64,000 nucleotides of DNA from Streptomyces sp. S465. Lineage in GTDB: Bacteria; Actinomycetota; Actinomycetes; Streptomycetales; Streptomycetaceae. The DNA lies in NCBI RefSeq assembly GCF_026898115.1, contig NZ_CP114036.1:8550001-8614000 (forward strand). Reading direction: 5' to 3'. The notes under the pieces are model-generated. The model saw only the letters and a list, made by a program, of their open reading frames with translations. It searched no databases and was not told the origin of the DNA. Below are positions 42,303 to 52,120 of this stretch, piece by piece (positions within the stretch are counted from its first letter, which is position 1; the number at the start of each line of letters is the position of its first letter). Position numbers and translations under genes: made by a program.

Positions 42303-43170
42303 GACCGCCGCCGCCCCGGCCGCCCCCGCCCTCGGCAAAATCCCCGGGACGGACCGCTCCAGGGCCCGCGCCCGCGCCGCCCGCAACCGCGCGATCCTCG
42401 TCCACAGCACCCGTGTGCTGGTGTTCCTCGCCGTCATCGGGCTGTGGGAATGGCTGGCCCGCGCCGCCGTGATCGACCCGTTCAACTTCTCGATGCCCTC
42501 CAAGATCTGGGCGCAGCTCAAGGAGTGGGCGCTGCACGGGACCGCACAGGGCTCGCTGTGGGAGCAGATCTGGTACACGCTCTACGAGGCGCTCCTGGGC
42601 TGGGGCATCGGCGTGGTGGCCGGGGTGGTCCTGGGGATCGCGTTCGGCCGGATCGCCTTCCTCGCCGATGTGCTCGGCCCGTACATCAAGGTGCTCAACG
42701 CGCTGCCGCGCATCGTCCTCGCACCCATCTTCCTCATCTGGTTCGGCCTCGGACCGGCCTCGAAGGTCGCCTCGGCCGTCGTCCTGGTGTTCTTCCCCGT
42801 CTTCTTCAACGCCTTCCAGGGCGCACGGGAAGTCGACCGCAACCTGGTGGCCAACTCCCGGATCCTCGGCGCGAGCAACCGCCAGGTGACCCTTCAGGTG
42901 GTGATCCCCTCCGCCACCTCATGGATCTTCACCAGCCTCCATGTCAGCTTCGGCTTCGCCCTGATCGGCGCCATCGTCGGCGAGTACATCGGCGCCACCA
43001 AGGGGCTCGGCCTGCTGGTCTCCTCCTCCCAGGGCACCTTCAACGCCGCCGGGGTCTACGCGGCCATGGTGATCCTCGCCGTGGTGGCCCTGCTCGCCGA
43101 GGGGCTGCTGACCTTCCTGGAGAAACGGCTCTTCCGCTGGAAGCCCGCCCAGCCCGGCGCCGAACGCTGA
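42295..43170 (+). CDS. ABC transporter permease, nitrate/sulfonate/taurine class
   Basis: A 291-residue permease with six helices. The cytoplasmic N-terminus is Ala/Pro rich and basic, the first helix is TRVLVFLAVIGLWEWLARA, and the coupling loop is EVDRNLVANSRILGASNRQV followed by VVIPSATSWIFTSLHVSFG. ATG 42295 overlaps the ATPase stop by 8 bp; GTG 42277 would overlap it by 26 bp and is less likely. It forms a homodimeric pore served by the ATPase upstream. Confidence 0.9.
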   Translation: MPETAAAPAAPALGKIPGTDRSRARARAARNRAILVHSTRVLVFLAVIGLWEWLARAAVIDPFNFSMPSKIWAQLKEWALHGTAQGSLWEQIWYTLYEALLGWGIGVVAGVVLGIAFGRIAFLADVLGPYIKVLNALPRIVLAPIFLIWFGLGPASKVASAVVLVFFPVFFNAFQGAREVDRNLVANSRILGASNRQVTLQVVIPSATSWIFTSLHVSFGFALIGAIVGEYIGATKGLGLLVSSSQGTFNAAGVYAAMVILAVVALLAEGLLTFLEKRLFRWKPAQPGAER

Positions 43171-43228
43171 CCCGCTCCTCGGCCCCCCGCACTGCCTGCC
43201 CCACCCACCGCTCACAAGGACGTGACCC

Positions 43229-44257
43229 ATGCGCAGCTTCGCCAAGTTCTCCGCGGCCACGGTCGCCGCGGCGCTCGCTCTCACCACCCTCACCGCCTGC
43301 GGCGACTCCGGCGCCTCCGGCGGCGGGGACGGCAAGGTCAAGATCATGGTGGGTGGCCTGGACAAGGTCATCTACCTGCCCGCGATGCTCACCCAGCGGC
43401 TCGGCTACTTCACGGCGGAGGGCCTGAAGGTCCAGCTGCTCACCGAACCCGCGGGGGTGCAGGCCACCACCTCGCTGGTCGCGGGGGACGTCCAGGGCGT
43501 CGTCGGTTTCTACGACCACACCCTCGACCTCCAGGTCAAGGGCAAGCAGGTGGAGTCCGTCGTCCAGCTCGCCCAGGCACCCGGTGAGGTCGAGGTGGTC
43601 TCCAACAAGGCGGCGGACGAGGTCAAGTCCCCCAAGGACTTCAAGGGCAAGAAGCTCGGGGTCACCGGTCTGGGCTCGTCCACGGACTTCCTGACCAAGT
43701 ACCTCGCGGTCGACGGCGGAGTGAAGACCAGCGAGTTCACCCCGGTGGCGGTCGGCGCGGGCCAGACCTTCATCTCCGCCCTCAAACAGGGCTCCATCCA
43801 CGGCGGTATGACGACCGATCCGACCGTCGCCCAGATCGTGGACCAGAAGATCGGCAAGGTCCTGATCGACATGCGCACGCCCGAGGGGTCCAAGCAGGCG
43901 CTCGGCGGTCTGTACCCCTCCTCCTCCCTCTACATGAACACCGACTGGGTGAACGGCCACAAGGAGACCGTGCAGAAGCTGGCCAACGCCTTCGTGAAGA
44001 CCCTCACCTGGATGTCCACCCACTCGGCCGAGGACATCGCCGCCAAGATGCCCAGCGACTACGCGCAGGGCGGTGCGAAGCTCTACGCGGAGTCCATCAA
44101 GAGCACCCTGCCGATGTTCACCAAGGACGGTGTGATGCCGGCGGACGGCCCGGCCACCGTCGAGCGCGTCCTGAAGGCGTTCAACCCCAACCTGAAGAAC
44201 GCCACGGTGGACCTGGAGAAGACCTACACCACCGAGTTCGCCGAGAAGGCGGGCTGA
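43229..44257 (+). CDS. ABC transporter solute-binding lipoprotein (NMT1/SsuA-like)
   Basis: A 342-residue binding protein. The lipobox signal is AALALTTLTAC, and the mature domain starts VKIMVGGLDKVIYLPAMLTQRLGYF, the typical NMT1/THI5-like opening. AAGGACG lies before the ATG. Relatives bind nitrate, sulfonates, taurine, thiamine precursors or aromatic acids such as phthalate. A CitA/CitB-type sensor next door leans towards an organic acid, and no sulfonate-cleaving enzyme adjoins it, so I do not assign a sulfur role here. Confidence 0.88.
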   Translation: MRSFAKFSAATVAAALALTTLTACGDSGASGGGDGKVKIMVGGLDKVIYLPAMLTQRLGYFTAEGLKVQLLTEPAGVQATTSLVAGDVQGVVGFYDHTLDLQVKGKQVESVVQLAQAPGEVEVVSNKAADEVKSPKDFKGKKLGVTGLGSSTDFLTKYLAVDGGVKTSEFTPVAVGAGQTFISALKQGSIHGGMTTDPTVAQIVDQKIGKVLIDMRTPEGSKQALGGLYPSSSLYMNTDWVNGHKETVQKLANAFVKTLTWMSTHSAEDIAAKMPSDYAQGGAKLYAESIKSTLPMFTKDGVMPADGPATVERVLKAFNPNLKNATVDLEKTYTTEFAEKAG

Positions 44258-44323
44258 GGGCCCTGTCCGACACATGGCGCCGTCCGCCGGAGGCGGTGCT
44301 CGCGGCGTCCGGTACGGGGGGTA

Positions 44324-44434
44324 CCTCCCAGCGGCAGCTGGGGGAGCGTCGCAAGGCGGAGGATCGTCCGCGGAGTGGGCCTGCTCGGACGACTCCGACA
44401 ACGCGGCCGGGGCACCTCCCAGCGGTAGCTGGGG
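44324..44434. repeat. Two copies of an intergenic stem-loop repeat
   Basis: CCTCCCAGCGGCAGCTGGG (44324-44342) and CCTCCCAGCGGTAGCTGGG (44415-44433) differ by one base and each fold as CCCAGC/GCTGGG with a 4-base loop. They lie in the 259-bp convergent spacer between the binding protein and the glycosyltransferase. This hairpin is one I associate with dispersed repeats between Streptomyces genes; it may also terminate transcription. Confidence 0.7.
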
Positions 44435-44516
44435 CGCGGTGCCAGGCGTCGCGAGCAAGGCGGGACGTGGCAGACAGGCCCAGGACCCGCCTGGCCGCGT
44501 CTGTCGAGGTGTCCGC

Positions 44517-45629
44517 TCACCGCGGCGCCGCCGGCCGGGTGACCGTCTCGGTCAGCCGAACGGCGGCGTCCTCGGCGAACAGCCGGCGGCCCGCCGCGAT
44601 ACGGCGATCCCGCGGCGCGGAGGGCTCGGTGAGCACATCGAGCAGCCGCAGCAGCTCCCAGGAGTCCCGTGCGTGGTCCGAGAGCCCCAGCGCGGCCATC
44701 CGCCGGACGCCCTCGCGGCCATGGCCCGGGATGGGGCGGTAGCCGACCACGGGCACCCCGGTGGCCAGCGCCTCCAGCGCGGTCTGGCCGGCCGCGTTGT
44801 CCACCACGGCCCGTACGGCGGCCAGCAGGCCGGGCATGTCCCGCTCCCAGCCGAGGGCGGCCACCTCCGGCAGGCGCGACAGCTCCCCGCGCAGCCGCTC
44901 GTCCCGGCCGCACACCACCACCGGCAGATACCCCGCCCCGGACAGCAGCCGCGCGGTGTCCGCCACCCGCGTACCGGCGCCCCACGCCCCCACGGACAGC
45001 AGCACCGGCGGCCTCCCGGGCGCACGCGCCCGGAAGCGCCGCCGCCACCGCGCCGCCCCCGGCGCCGGGGCGAAGAAGCGCTCCGCCACCACCGGTCCGG
45101 TGGCGAGCGACGGACGGTCCAGCGCCCGGCGCACCGTGTCCGCGGCCTCCCGGGTGACACACAGATGCAGATCGTTGCCCGGGTGCAGCCACTGGCGGTG
45201 CACCGCGAAATCGGTCACCACGACCGCGCTGGGCACCTCCAGCGCACCGCGCGCCCGGAGCCTGCCCGTCAGCTGCGCGGCCAGGTGGAACACCGGCACC
45301 ACAACATCCGGCCGCTCCCGCGCCACCAGGGCCAGCAGCCGGTCCTCGGCGAGCGCGGCCAGCGGGGCGCTGCCCGGCCGCAGGCCCCTGCCGGGGCGGA
45401 AGAACACCCGGTAGATGCCCTCGTACACCACCGGCGCACGGCGGATCGCGGTCCGGTAGAACGCGCGCAGCCCCGCCCCCACCCCGTCCGGCAGCAGCTC
45501 CAGCACATCCACCCTTCCGGCCCCCTGGCCCCGCGCCTGAAGCCTGCGCACCAGCTCAGCGGCGACCGCGTCATGCCCGGCCCCCATCCCGGCGCTCACG
45601 ATGAGAAAACGTGCCGACGACGGACGCAT
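44517..45629 (-). CDS. Glycosyltransferase, MGDG synthase-like (GT28 fold)
   Basis: A 370-residue GT-B transferase. The N-terminal domain opens with RFLIVSAGMGAGHDAVAAEL, the MGDG-synthase/MurG-type glycine motif, and VVPVFHLAAQL and VVVTDFAVHRQWL mark the acceptor side. The C-terminal domain has VLLSVGAWGAGTRV and the donor-binding region VDNAAGQTALEALATGVPVVGYRPIPGHG. It should add a sugar to a lipid or other hydrophobic acceptor at the membrane. GGAGGTGG precedes ATG 45629. It is divergent from the SDR-transporter-deacetylase trio. Confidence 0.85.
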   Translation of the reverse strand: MRPSSARFLIVSAGMGAGHDAVAAELVRRLQARGQGAGRVDVLELLPDGVGAGLRAFYRTAIRRAPVVYEGIYRVFFRPGRGLRPGSAPLAALAEDRLLALVARERPDVVVPVFHLAAQLTGRLRARGALEVPSAVVVTDFAVHRQWLHPGNDLHLCVTREAADTVRRALDRPSLATGPVVAERFFAPAPGAARWRRRFRARAPGRPPVLLSVGAWGAGTRVADTARLLSGAGYLPVVVCGRDERLRGELSRLPEVAALGWERDMPGLLAAVRAVVDNAAGQTALEALATGVPVVGYRPIPGHGREGVRRMAALGLSDHARDSWELLRLLDVLTEPSAPRDRRIAAGRRLFAEDAAVRLTETVTRPAAPR

Positions 45630-45764
45630 GGCCACCTCCGGTGGTGCGAGGCGCGGCTCCTCATGGCTCACTGGAGGTATCCGCTCCGCGTGCCGTCAAA
45701 CCGCGCGCTCGACGGCCGGTGACCCAGGAGAAGCAGCCGGCCGGCGGCGAGACAGGGAGATGCC

Positions 45765-46583
45765 ATGACCCGACCCCTCCCGGACGCACCCCTCAACCGC
45801 GGTCAGGCGCGGGACACCGGGAGTCCCGCCGCCACCGGGACCAGGGTCGCGCTGGTGACCGGTGCCTCCTCGGGCATCGGTGCCGCCATCGCCGACCGGA
45901 TCGCGGCCGAGGAGGGCTGGCGGCTGCTGGTCAGCGGCCGCCACCGGGAACGGCTCGACCGCGTGGCCGCCCGGACATCGGCCCTCGCCCTGCCCGTCGA
46001 CCTGGCCGCGCCGGAGGGCCCGGAGGCGCTGGTCCAGGACGCCCTCCGGGCCGCCGGACGGGTGGATCTGCTGGTCGCGGGGGCAGGCGTGGGCTGGGCC
46101 GGGCCCTTCGCCACGATGCCGCCCGCCGCCATCGAACAGGTGGTCCGGGTCGATCTGCTCGCCGCGATGCGGCTGGTCCGCACGGTCGTACCCCGGATGC
46201 GGGCCGAGCGGCGCGGACACATCGTGCTGATCGGATCGGTGGCCGGGACCGTCGGGGTGCGCGGCGAGGCGGTGTACTCCGCGGCCAAGGCGGCGCTCGG
46301 GGCCTTCGCCGACGCCCTGCGCCTCGAGCTGTGCCGGGCCGGGGTGCGCGTCACCCATGTGGTCCCCGGCGTGGTGGACACCCCGTTCTTCGCCCGGCGC
46401 GGCGCCCCGTACACCCGTCGGCTGCCGCGTCCGGTGCCGCCCGAGCGGATCGCCGACGCGGTCTGGGACGCCGTCGAACGCGGACGGGACGAGGTGTACG
46501 TACCGGCCTGGATGCGGCTGCCCGCGGTGGTCCGCGCCATGACCCCCCGGCTGTACCACCGGTTGGCCGCACGCTTCGGGTGA
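45765..46583 (+). CDS. Short-chain dehydrogenase/reductase (SDR)
   Basis: A 272-residue SDR with cofactor motif VTGASSGIGAAIADRIA, VAGAGVGWAGPF in place of NNAG, catalytic Ser in LIGSVAGTVG and Tyr-Lys in VYSAAKAALGAF. The C-terminal helix MTPRLYHRLAARF is typical of membrane-associated lipid reductases. It is six bases from the next gene, so it is the first of an apparent three-gene operon with a transporter and a deacetylase. Confidence 0.86.
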   Translation: MTRPLPDAPLNRGQARDTGSPAATGTRVALVTGASSGIGAAIADRIAAEEGWRLLVSGRHRERLDRVAARTSALALPVDLAAPEGPEALVQDALRAAGRVDLLVAGAGVGWAGPFATMPPAAIEQVVRVDLLAAMRLVRTVVPRMRAERRGHIVLIGSVAGTVGVRGEAVYSAAKAALGAFADALRLELCRAGVRVTHVVPGVVDTPFFARRGAPYTRRLPRPVPPERIADAVWDAVERGRDEVYVPAWMRLPAVVRAMTPRLYHRLAARFG

Positions 46584-46589
46584 ACCCCG

Positions 46590-47564
46590 GTGAACGTCGC
46601 GGCCGTCGTCCTCGCCCTGCTGTCCGCACTGGGCAACGGCGCGGCGTCCGTACTCCAGCGGCGGGCCGCGGTGGACCAGGTCCGGGAGGAGCGGGGCGCC
46701 CGGGGGCTGAAGCAGAACCTGCTGCGGCTGACGCGTCTGCTGCGCCGCCCGTACTGGCTGGCCGGGCTGGCCGCGATGGTGGTGTCGGCGGTGGCGCAGG
46801 TGGGCGCGCTGGCCGTCGGACGGCTCTCCGTGGTCCAGCCGCTGCTGGTCAGCGAGCTGCTGTTCACCCTGGTGGTCGGCTCTCTGGTCTTCCGCCACCG
46901 CCCGGACGGCCGGACCTGGCTGTCGTTCGTGACGCTCGCCGCGGGGCTCGCGCTCTTCCTGGTGGCGGCCGATCCCTCGCACGGCCGGAACACGGCACAG
47001 AACGGCGAGTGGCTGCCCGTGGGCGTGGCGGTGGCCACCGTCGTGGGCATCCTGATCGCGGTGGCCCGGATGCTGCGCGGGGCGGCGCGGGCCGCCACCC
47101 TCGGCTGCGCCACCGCCGCCTGCTTCGCCTGTACGGCCGCCCTGATCAAGGAGTTCACCGGGCGGTTCTCCGGCGGAGTGGCCGAGGTGTTCACCGACTG
47201 GCCGCTGTACGCGGTCTGCGCCGTGGGACTGCTGAGCTTCCTGCTGTTGCAGAGCACCCTGCGCGCGGGGACCCTGGCCGCCTCCCAGCCCGCGCTCACC
47301 CTCGGCGACGCCCTGGTGAGCGTCACGCTGGGCTGGGTGCTGTTCGGTGAACGCGTCGAGCTGGGCCTGCGCGTCCTGCCCGAGGTGGCCGGCATCCTCC
47401 TGATGGCGGCCGGCATCGTCGGGCTGACCCGCTCGCCCGCCATGTGCGGCGGCTGGGACCAGGCCGTACCCGGGCACCCGGACCTGGCGGCGCGGAACGC
47501 CGGAAAGCCACGGCCACCGCTCCCCGGACGGCGCGGGAACCCGGGCCGCGGGGGGACACCATGA
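46590..47564 (+). CDS. DMT/EamA-type multi-pass membrane transporter
   Basis: A 324-residue membrane protein with about nine or ten helices, for example VVLALLSALGNGAASVLQRR at the start and VVQPLLVSELLFTLVVGSL. Two EamA-like halves with the charged signature VLFGERVELGLR near the end indicate the drug/metabolite transporter superfamily (NIPA/EamA-like). The tail of 40 residues is polar and Pro-rich. GTG 46590 is 6 bp after the SDR stop, and the end overlaps the deacetylase start by ATGA, giving tight coupling. Confidence 0.82.
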   Translation: MNVAAVVLALLSALGNGAASVLQRRAAVDQVREERGARGLKQNLLRLTRLLRRPYWLAGLAAMVVSAVAQVGALAVGRLSVVQPLLVSELLFTLVVGSLVFRHRPDGRTWLSFVTLAAGLALFLVAADPSHGRNTAQNGEWLPVGVAVATVVGILIAVARMLRGAARAATLGCATAACFACTAALIKEFTGRFSGGVAEVFTDWPLYAVCAVGLLSFLLLQSTLRAGTLAASQPALTLGDALVSVTLGWVLFGERVELGLRVLPEVAGILLMAAGIVGLTRSPAMCGGWDQAVPGHPDLAARNAGKPRPPLPGRRGNPGRGGTP

Positions 47565-48319
47565 GCCTGTGCCACCACTGCGGTGTCCTGCTGCGCGACG
47601 CGGCGCTGCTGGCGGCGGCCGCCCACATCGCACCGGCCGGCACCTGGCTGCCCGGCCCCCGGCGCGCCCTCTTCCCCGCCCTGGCGGGCCACGGACGGGC
47701 CGACCATGTGGCCCTCACCTTCGACGACGGACCCGATCCGCGCACCACACCGCGCTTCCTCCGGGTCCTGGACGAGCTGGAGGTGCGGGCCACCTTCTTC
47801 GTCCTGGGGGAGGGGGTGACGCGCTTCCCGCGCACCACGCTGGAGATCGTCCGCCGGGGCCATGAGCTGGCCGTCCACGGCTGGACCCACAGCCGCCCCT
47901 GGCTGCCCGCACCGGCCCGGGACGCCCACGAGGTCGCCCGTACCGCCCGCGCCCTACGGCTGGCCACCGGCGCGGCACCGCGGTGGTACCGGCCGCCGTA
48001 CGGCATCCTCACCGGCGGCCGCTGGCTCGCGGCGGCGCGGGCCGGACTCACCCCCGTTCTCTGGTCGGCGTGGGGACGCGACTGGTCCGCGGACGCCACC
48101 GCGCGGTCGGTGCTCGCCACCGTACGACGCGATCTGCGCGGTGGCGCCACCGTCCTGCTGCACGACACCGACCGCGCCGCGGCTCCCGGATGCTGGCGCG
48201 CCACGCTGGCCGCGCTGCCCGCGGTGGTGGCGGAGTGCCGGGCCGCCGGCTGGGAGGTGGGACCGCTGGCCGAGCACGGGACGCGTCGATGGGCTCATGA
48301 CCACCCGATGCGCCGATGA
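47561..48319 (+). CDS. Polysaccharide deacetylase family protein (NodB domain)
   Basis: A 252-residue carbohydrate esterase family 4 protein. Motif 1 is ALTFDDGPDPRTTP with the catalytic and metal Asp pair, motif 2 ELAVHGWTHSRP gives the two metal His, motif 3 is RWYRPPYGI, and motif 5 is ATVLLHDTDR. The N-terminus has a Cys-x-x-Cys (LCHHCGVLLRD) and no clear signal peptide. It removes acetyl groups from an amino-sugar polymer or glycolipid. The coupling with a transporter, and the divergent glycosyltransferase, suggests a shared glycolipid or cell-surface glycan. Confidence 0.87.
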   Translation: MSLCHHCGVLLRDAALLAAAAHIAPAGTWLPGPRRALFPALAGHGRADHVALTFDDGPDPRTTPRFLRVLDELEVRATFFVLGEGVTRFPRTTLEIVRRGHELAVHGWTHSRPWLPAPARDAHEVARTARALRLATGAAPRWYRPPYGILTGGRWLAAARAGLTPVLWSAWGRDWSADATARSVLATVRRDLRGGATVLLHDTDRAAAPGCWRATLAALPAVVAECRAAGWEVGPLAEHGTRRWAHDHPMRR

Positions 48320-48376
48320 CCCGCCGAGCGCGGAACACGCCGCCGGGCGCACCCGGGACACGCTGCCGGGACGGGC

Positions 48377-49846
<1,470 letters not shown>

Positions 49847-49965
49847 CGCGTGCTCTCCCAGACGGATGGCAGCCGATCCCTCACCACACACTCCGCTCAC
49901 GGCCGATGCCCTCACCGCCAGTGTCGCCCCGTACCGCCCCGGCCGCATCCGGCGCCGTCGCCCGT

Positions 49966-49996
49966 ACCCGACATGATCGGGCACAGGATGTCGGGT
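49966..49996. promoter_or_regulatory. Dyad in the fumarase/AraC divergent spacer
   Basis: ACCCGACAT (49966-49974) and ATGTCGGGT (49988-49996) are perfect 9-bp arms whose centres are 22 bp apart, about two helical turns. It is a candidate site for the AraC-type regulator that starts 56 bp downstream; TAGCGT (50017-50022) could be the -10. Confidence 0.6.
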
Positions 49997-50051
49997 CCGG
50001 CGCCCCGTGCGCTGCCTAGCGTGGTGGTCGTCACGAGGAAGGAGACGGGGC

Positions 50052-50918
50052 GTGCTGAAGAGGCTCAACCAGGCGATGGAGCACATCGAGCGCCACCTCG
50101 ACCAGCCCATCGACGTGGCCGAACTGGCGCGCATCGCGGCCACTTCGGAGTACCACCTGCGCCGGATGTTCTCCGCGCTCGCGGGCATGCCGCTGTCGGA
50201 GTACATCCGGCGTCGGCGGCTCACCCTGGCGGGCGCGGAGGTGCTCGCGGCGCGGGAGACGCTGCTGGAGATCGCGGTGCGGTACGGCTACGGCTCGGGC
50301 GAGGCGTTCGCCAGGGCGTTCCGCGCCATGCACGGAGTCGGGCCGGGCGAGGCCCGGCGCACCGGCGCCACGCTCAGTTCGCAGCCCCGGATGGCCTTCC
50401 GTCTCATCGTCGAGGGGAGCAGCAGTATGCGTCACCGCATAGAGAACAAGCCGGACTTCGCCGTCGTCGGTCTCAAGGCCCGGGTCCCGCTGGTACACGC
50501 GGGGCCGAACCAGGCCATCATGGACTTCGTCCGTGGTATCGACCCGCGGACCCTGGAGCGACTGGAGAAGCTGTCGGACCAGGAGCCGCACGGCATCGTC
50601 GCGGTCTGTGACGACCTGGACCCCAGCCGCGCCGAGGGTACGGAACTCGACTACTACCACGGAGTGGTCACCTCCGCGGCCGCCCCCGAGGGCACGACCG
50701 CCCTGGCCGTCCCGGCCGGCGCCTGGGCGGTCTTCACCACCTCCGGGCCGGCCCCGCAGGCCATCCAGAACCTGTGGCGGGATGTGTACACGCAGTGGTT
50801 CCCGTCGAACCCGTACCGCGGCCGCCCCGGTCCGGAGATCCTGCGCACCCGGCTGTCGCCGGACACGACCGAGGCCGACGCCGAACTGTGGCTGCCGGTG
50901 GAGCAGGTACCCGGCTGA
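50052..50918 (+). CDS. AraC-family regulator with GyrI-like effector-binding domain
   Basis: A 288-residue regulator. The N-terminal AraC DNA-binding domain (two helix-turn-helix units, residues about 5-105) includes LARIAATSEYHLRRMFSALAG and EIAVRYGYGSGEAFARAFRA. The C-terminal GyrI-like/SOUL-fold domain (about 125-288) carries FAVVGLKARVPL, TELDYYHGVVTS and LAVPAGAWAVFTTSG; such domains bind cationic or lipophilic drugs, as in Rob and BmrR. GTG 50052 follows AAGGAG. It may control the divergent fumarase-like gene. Confidence 0.88.
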   Translation: MLKRLNQAMEHIERHLDQPIDVAELARIAATSEYHLRRMFSALAGMPLSEYIRRRRLTLAGAEVLAARETLLEIAVRYGYGSGEAFARAFRAMHGVGPGEARRTGATLSSQPRMAFRLIVEGSSSMRHRIENKPDFAVVGLKARVPLVHAGPNQAIMDFVRGIDPRTLERLEKLSDQEPHGIVAVCDDLDPSRAEGTELDYYHGVVTSAAAPEGTTALAVPAGAWAVFTTSGPAPQAIQNLWRDVYTQWFPSNPYRGRPGPEILRTRLSPDTTEADAELWLPVEQVPG

Positions 50919-51016
50919 GCGGGACGGCAGGCTCCGGGAGGCGGAGCCGGCGCCTCGGCCGGGCCCGACGGGCCCGGCCGAACCGCCGGCTCCGGCCCGC
51001 GTCGGGCCGGCGCCCG

Positions 51017-51967
51017 TCAGACGCGGGTGCGCAGCCGGATGAGGGTGCCGTCCGCGTCGGCCTGCATCTGCACCACGTCGCACAGCATGCGGACGCCCCA
51101 CAGCCCGAAGCCGGGCTCCGCGTCGGCCGGCGGGGTGAAGCCCCACAGGGCGTCCGGGTACCAGTGGCCGGGGCCGGAGATCTCGCAGACCAGATCGCCG
51201 TCGTGGACCCAGGTGCTCAGCCGTGCCGGGGCCTCGCCGTGCCGGATCGCGGTGGTGGTCACCTCGCTCACCGCCGCGACCAGGTTGCGCAGCGCGTCAT
51301 GGCCCATGCCGTGCCGGCTCGCCCGCTCGGCGACGAAGGCGCGCACCTCGTCCAGCCGGGTGGAGACGACCGGCACGGACTCGGCCGTGCGCGGGGCGGG
51401 CGGCAGGGGGCGCCGGTCGCAGGTGGCGCTGAACGGGCCGGGGTCGGTGTAGGCGTCGCTCCGCTCCGGCCCGTGGCCGTCGATGATCTCGGGGTGGGTC
51501 TGGCGCGCGTAGGCGAGGATCTCGGGGTGCAGCAGGCGGCGGTCGTAGCAGCAGATCGCGCGGGCGCCGGAGTGGGCGAAGGCCGCGTTGACGATCGACT
51601 CGTAGCGCGCCCACTCCACCACCTCGAGCGGGGTGCGGCCCTGCCACACCGGTTCGGCGATCACCCGGACCCGGCGCGGCTTCTCGGCCTTCACGAAGGA
51701 GTCGTAGGCGGCGATGGTCTTGACCGGGTGCTGGTACCAGCTGAGCGCCTCTTCGAACTGCACCGCCTTGGCGTCCTGCCCGAGCGCGTCCCGCAGCGCC
51801 GCGATGTTGGAGGTCGCGGCCACGACGGCCACGGCCTCGTCCGCCGCCAGCCCCTCCCGGAGGAAGGGGACGCAGATGTCGACCACTTCCTCCTCGTCGC
51901 GATAGAGGAATCCACGGTGCACCATCGCGTCGCGGTGGTCGGCGACGGGGCTGCTCGGGCTGGTCAT
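51017..51967 (-). CDS. MEDS-domain sensor with RsbW-type ATPase domain
   Basis: A 316-residue cytosolic protein. The N-terminal MEDS domain (about 15-180) includes HRGFLYRDEEEVVDICVPFL, a RecA-like region seen next to methanogen/methylotroph-type sensors, and Cys residues in ARAICCYDRRLL. The C-terminal HATPase_c_2 domain (about 205-316) has AAVSEVTTTAIRHGE as N box and GFGLWGVRML as G box. This layout is common in Streptomyces anti-sigma/anti-anti-sigma signalling, where the domain phosphorylates or binds partner proteins. GGGAGG precedes ATG 51967; no partner lies beside it. Confidence 0.85.
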   Translation of the reverse strand: MTSPSSPVADHRDAMVHRGFLYRDEEEVVDICVPFLREGLAADEAVAVVAATSNIAALRDALGQDAKAVQFEEALSWYQHPVKTIAAYDSFVKAEKPRRVRVIAEPVWQGRTPLEVVEWARYESIVNAAFAHSGARAICCYDRRLLHPEILAYARQTHPEIIDGHGPERSDAYTDPGPFSATCDRRPLPPAPRTAESVPVVSTRLDEVRAFVAERASRHGMGHDALRNLVAAVSEVTTTAIRHGEAPARLSTWVHDGDLVCEISGPGHWYPDALWGFTPPADAEPGFGLWGVRMLCDVVQMQADADGTLIRLRTRV

Positions 51968-52083
51968 CGGGCCTCCCTGGGGCTCGGCCGGCGAAAACAC
52001 GGATGTGCGTCATCGAATTACCGGACGGTATAGCGCAGTCTGCCACTTCCCGCGCCCGCCGCCCAGCCCCTTCCGGCCGTACA

Positions 52084-52113
52084 TGGACGGCGAGTTGATG
52101 CTGCATTAGCATC
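52084..52113 (+). promoter_or_regulatory. Candidate promoter and operator of the epoxide-hydrolase-like gene
   Basis: TGGACG (52084-52089) and TAGCAT (52107-52112), 17 bp apart, end 8 bases before GTG 52121, which lacks a ribosome site. The dyad GATGCT (52097-52102) / AGCATC (52108-52113) overlaps the -10 and may bind a repressor. Confidence 0.5.
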
Positions 52114-52120
52114 CTCGGAC

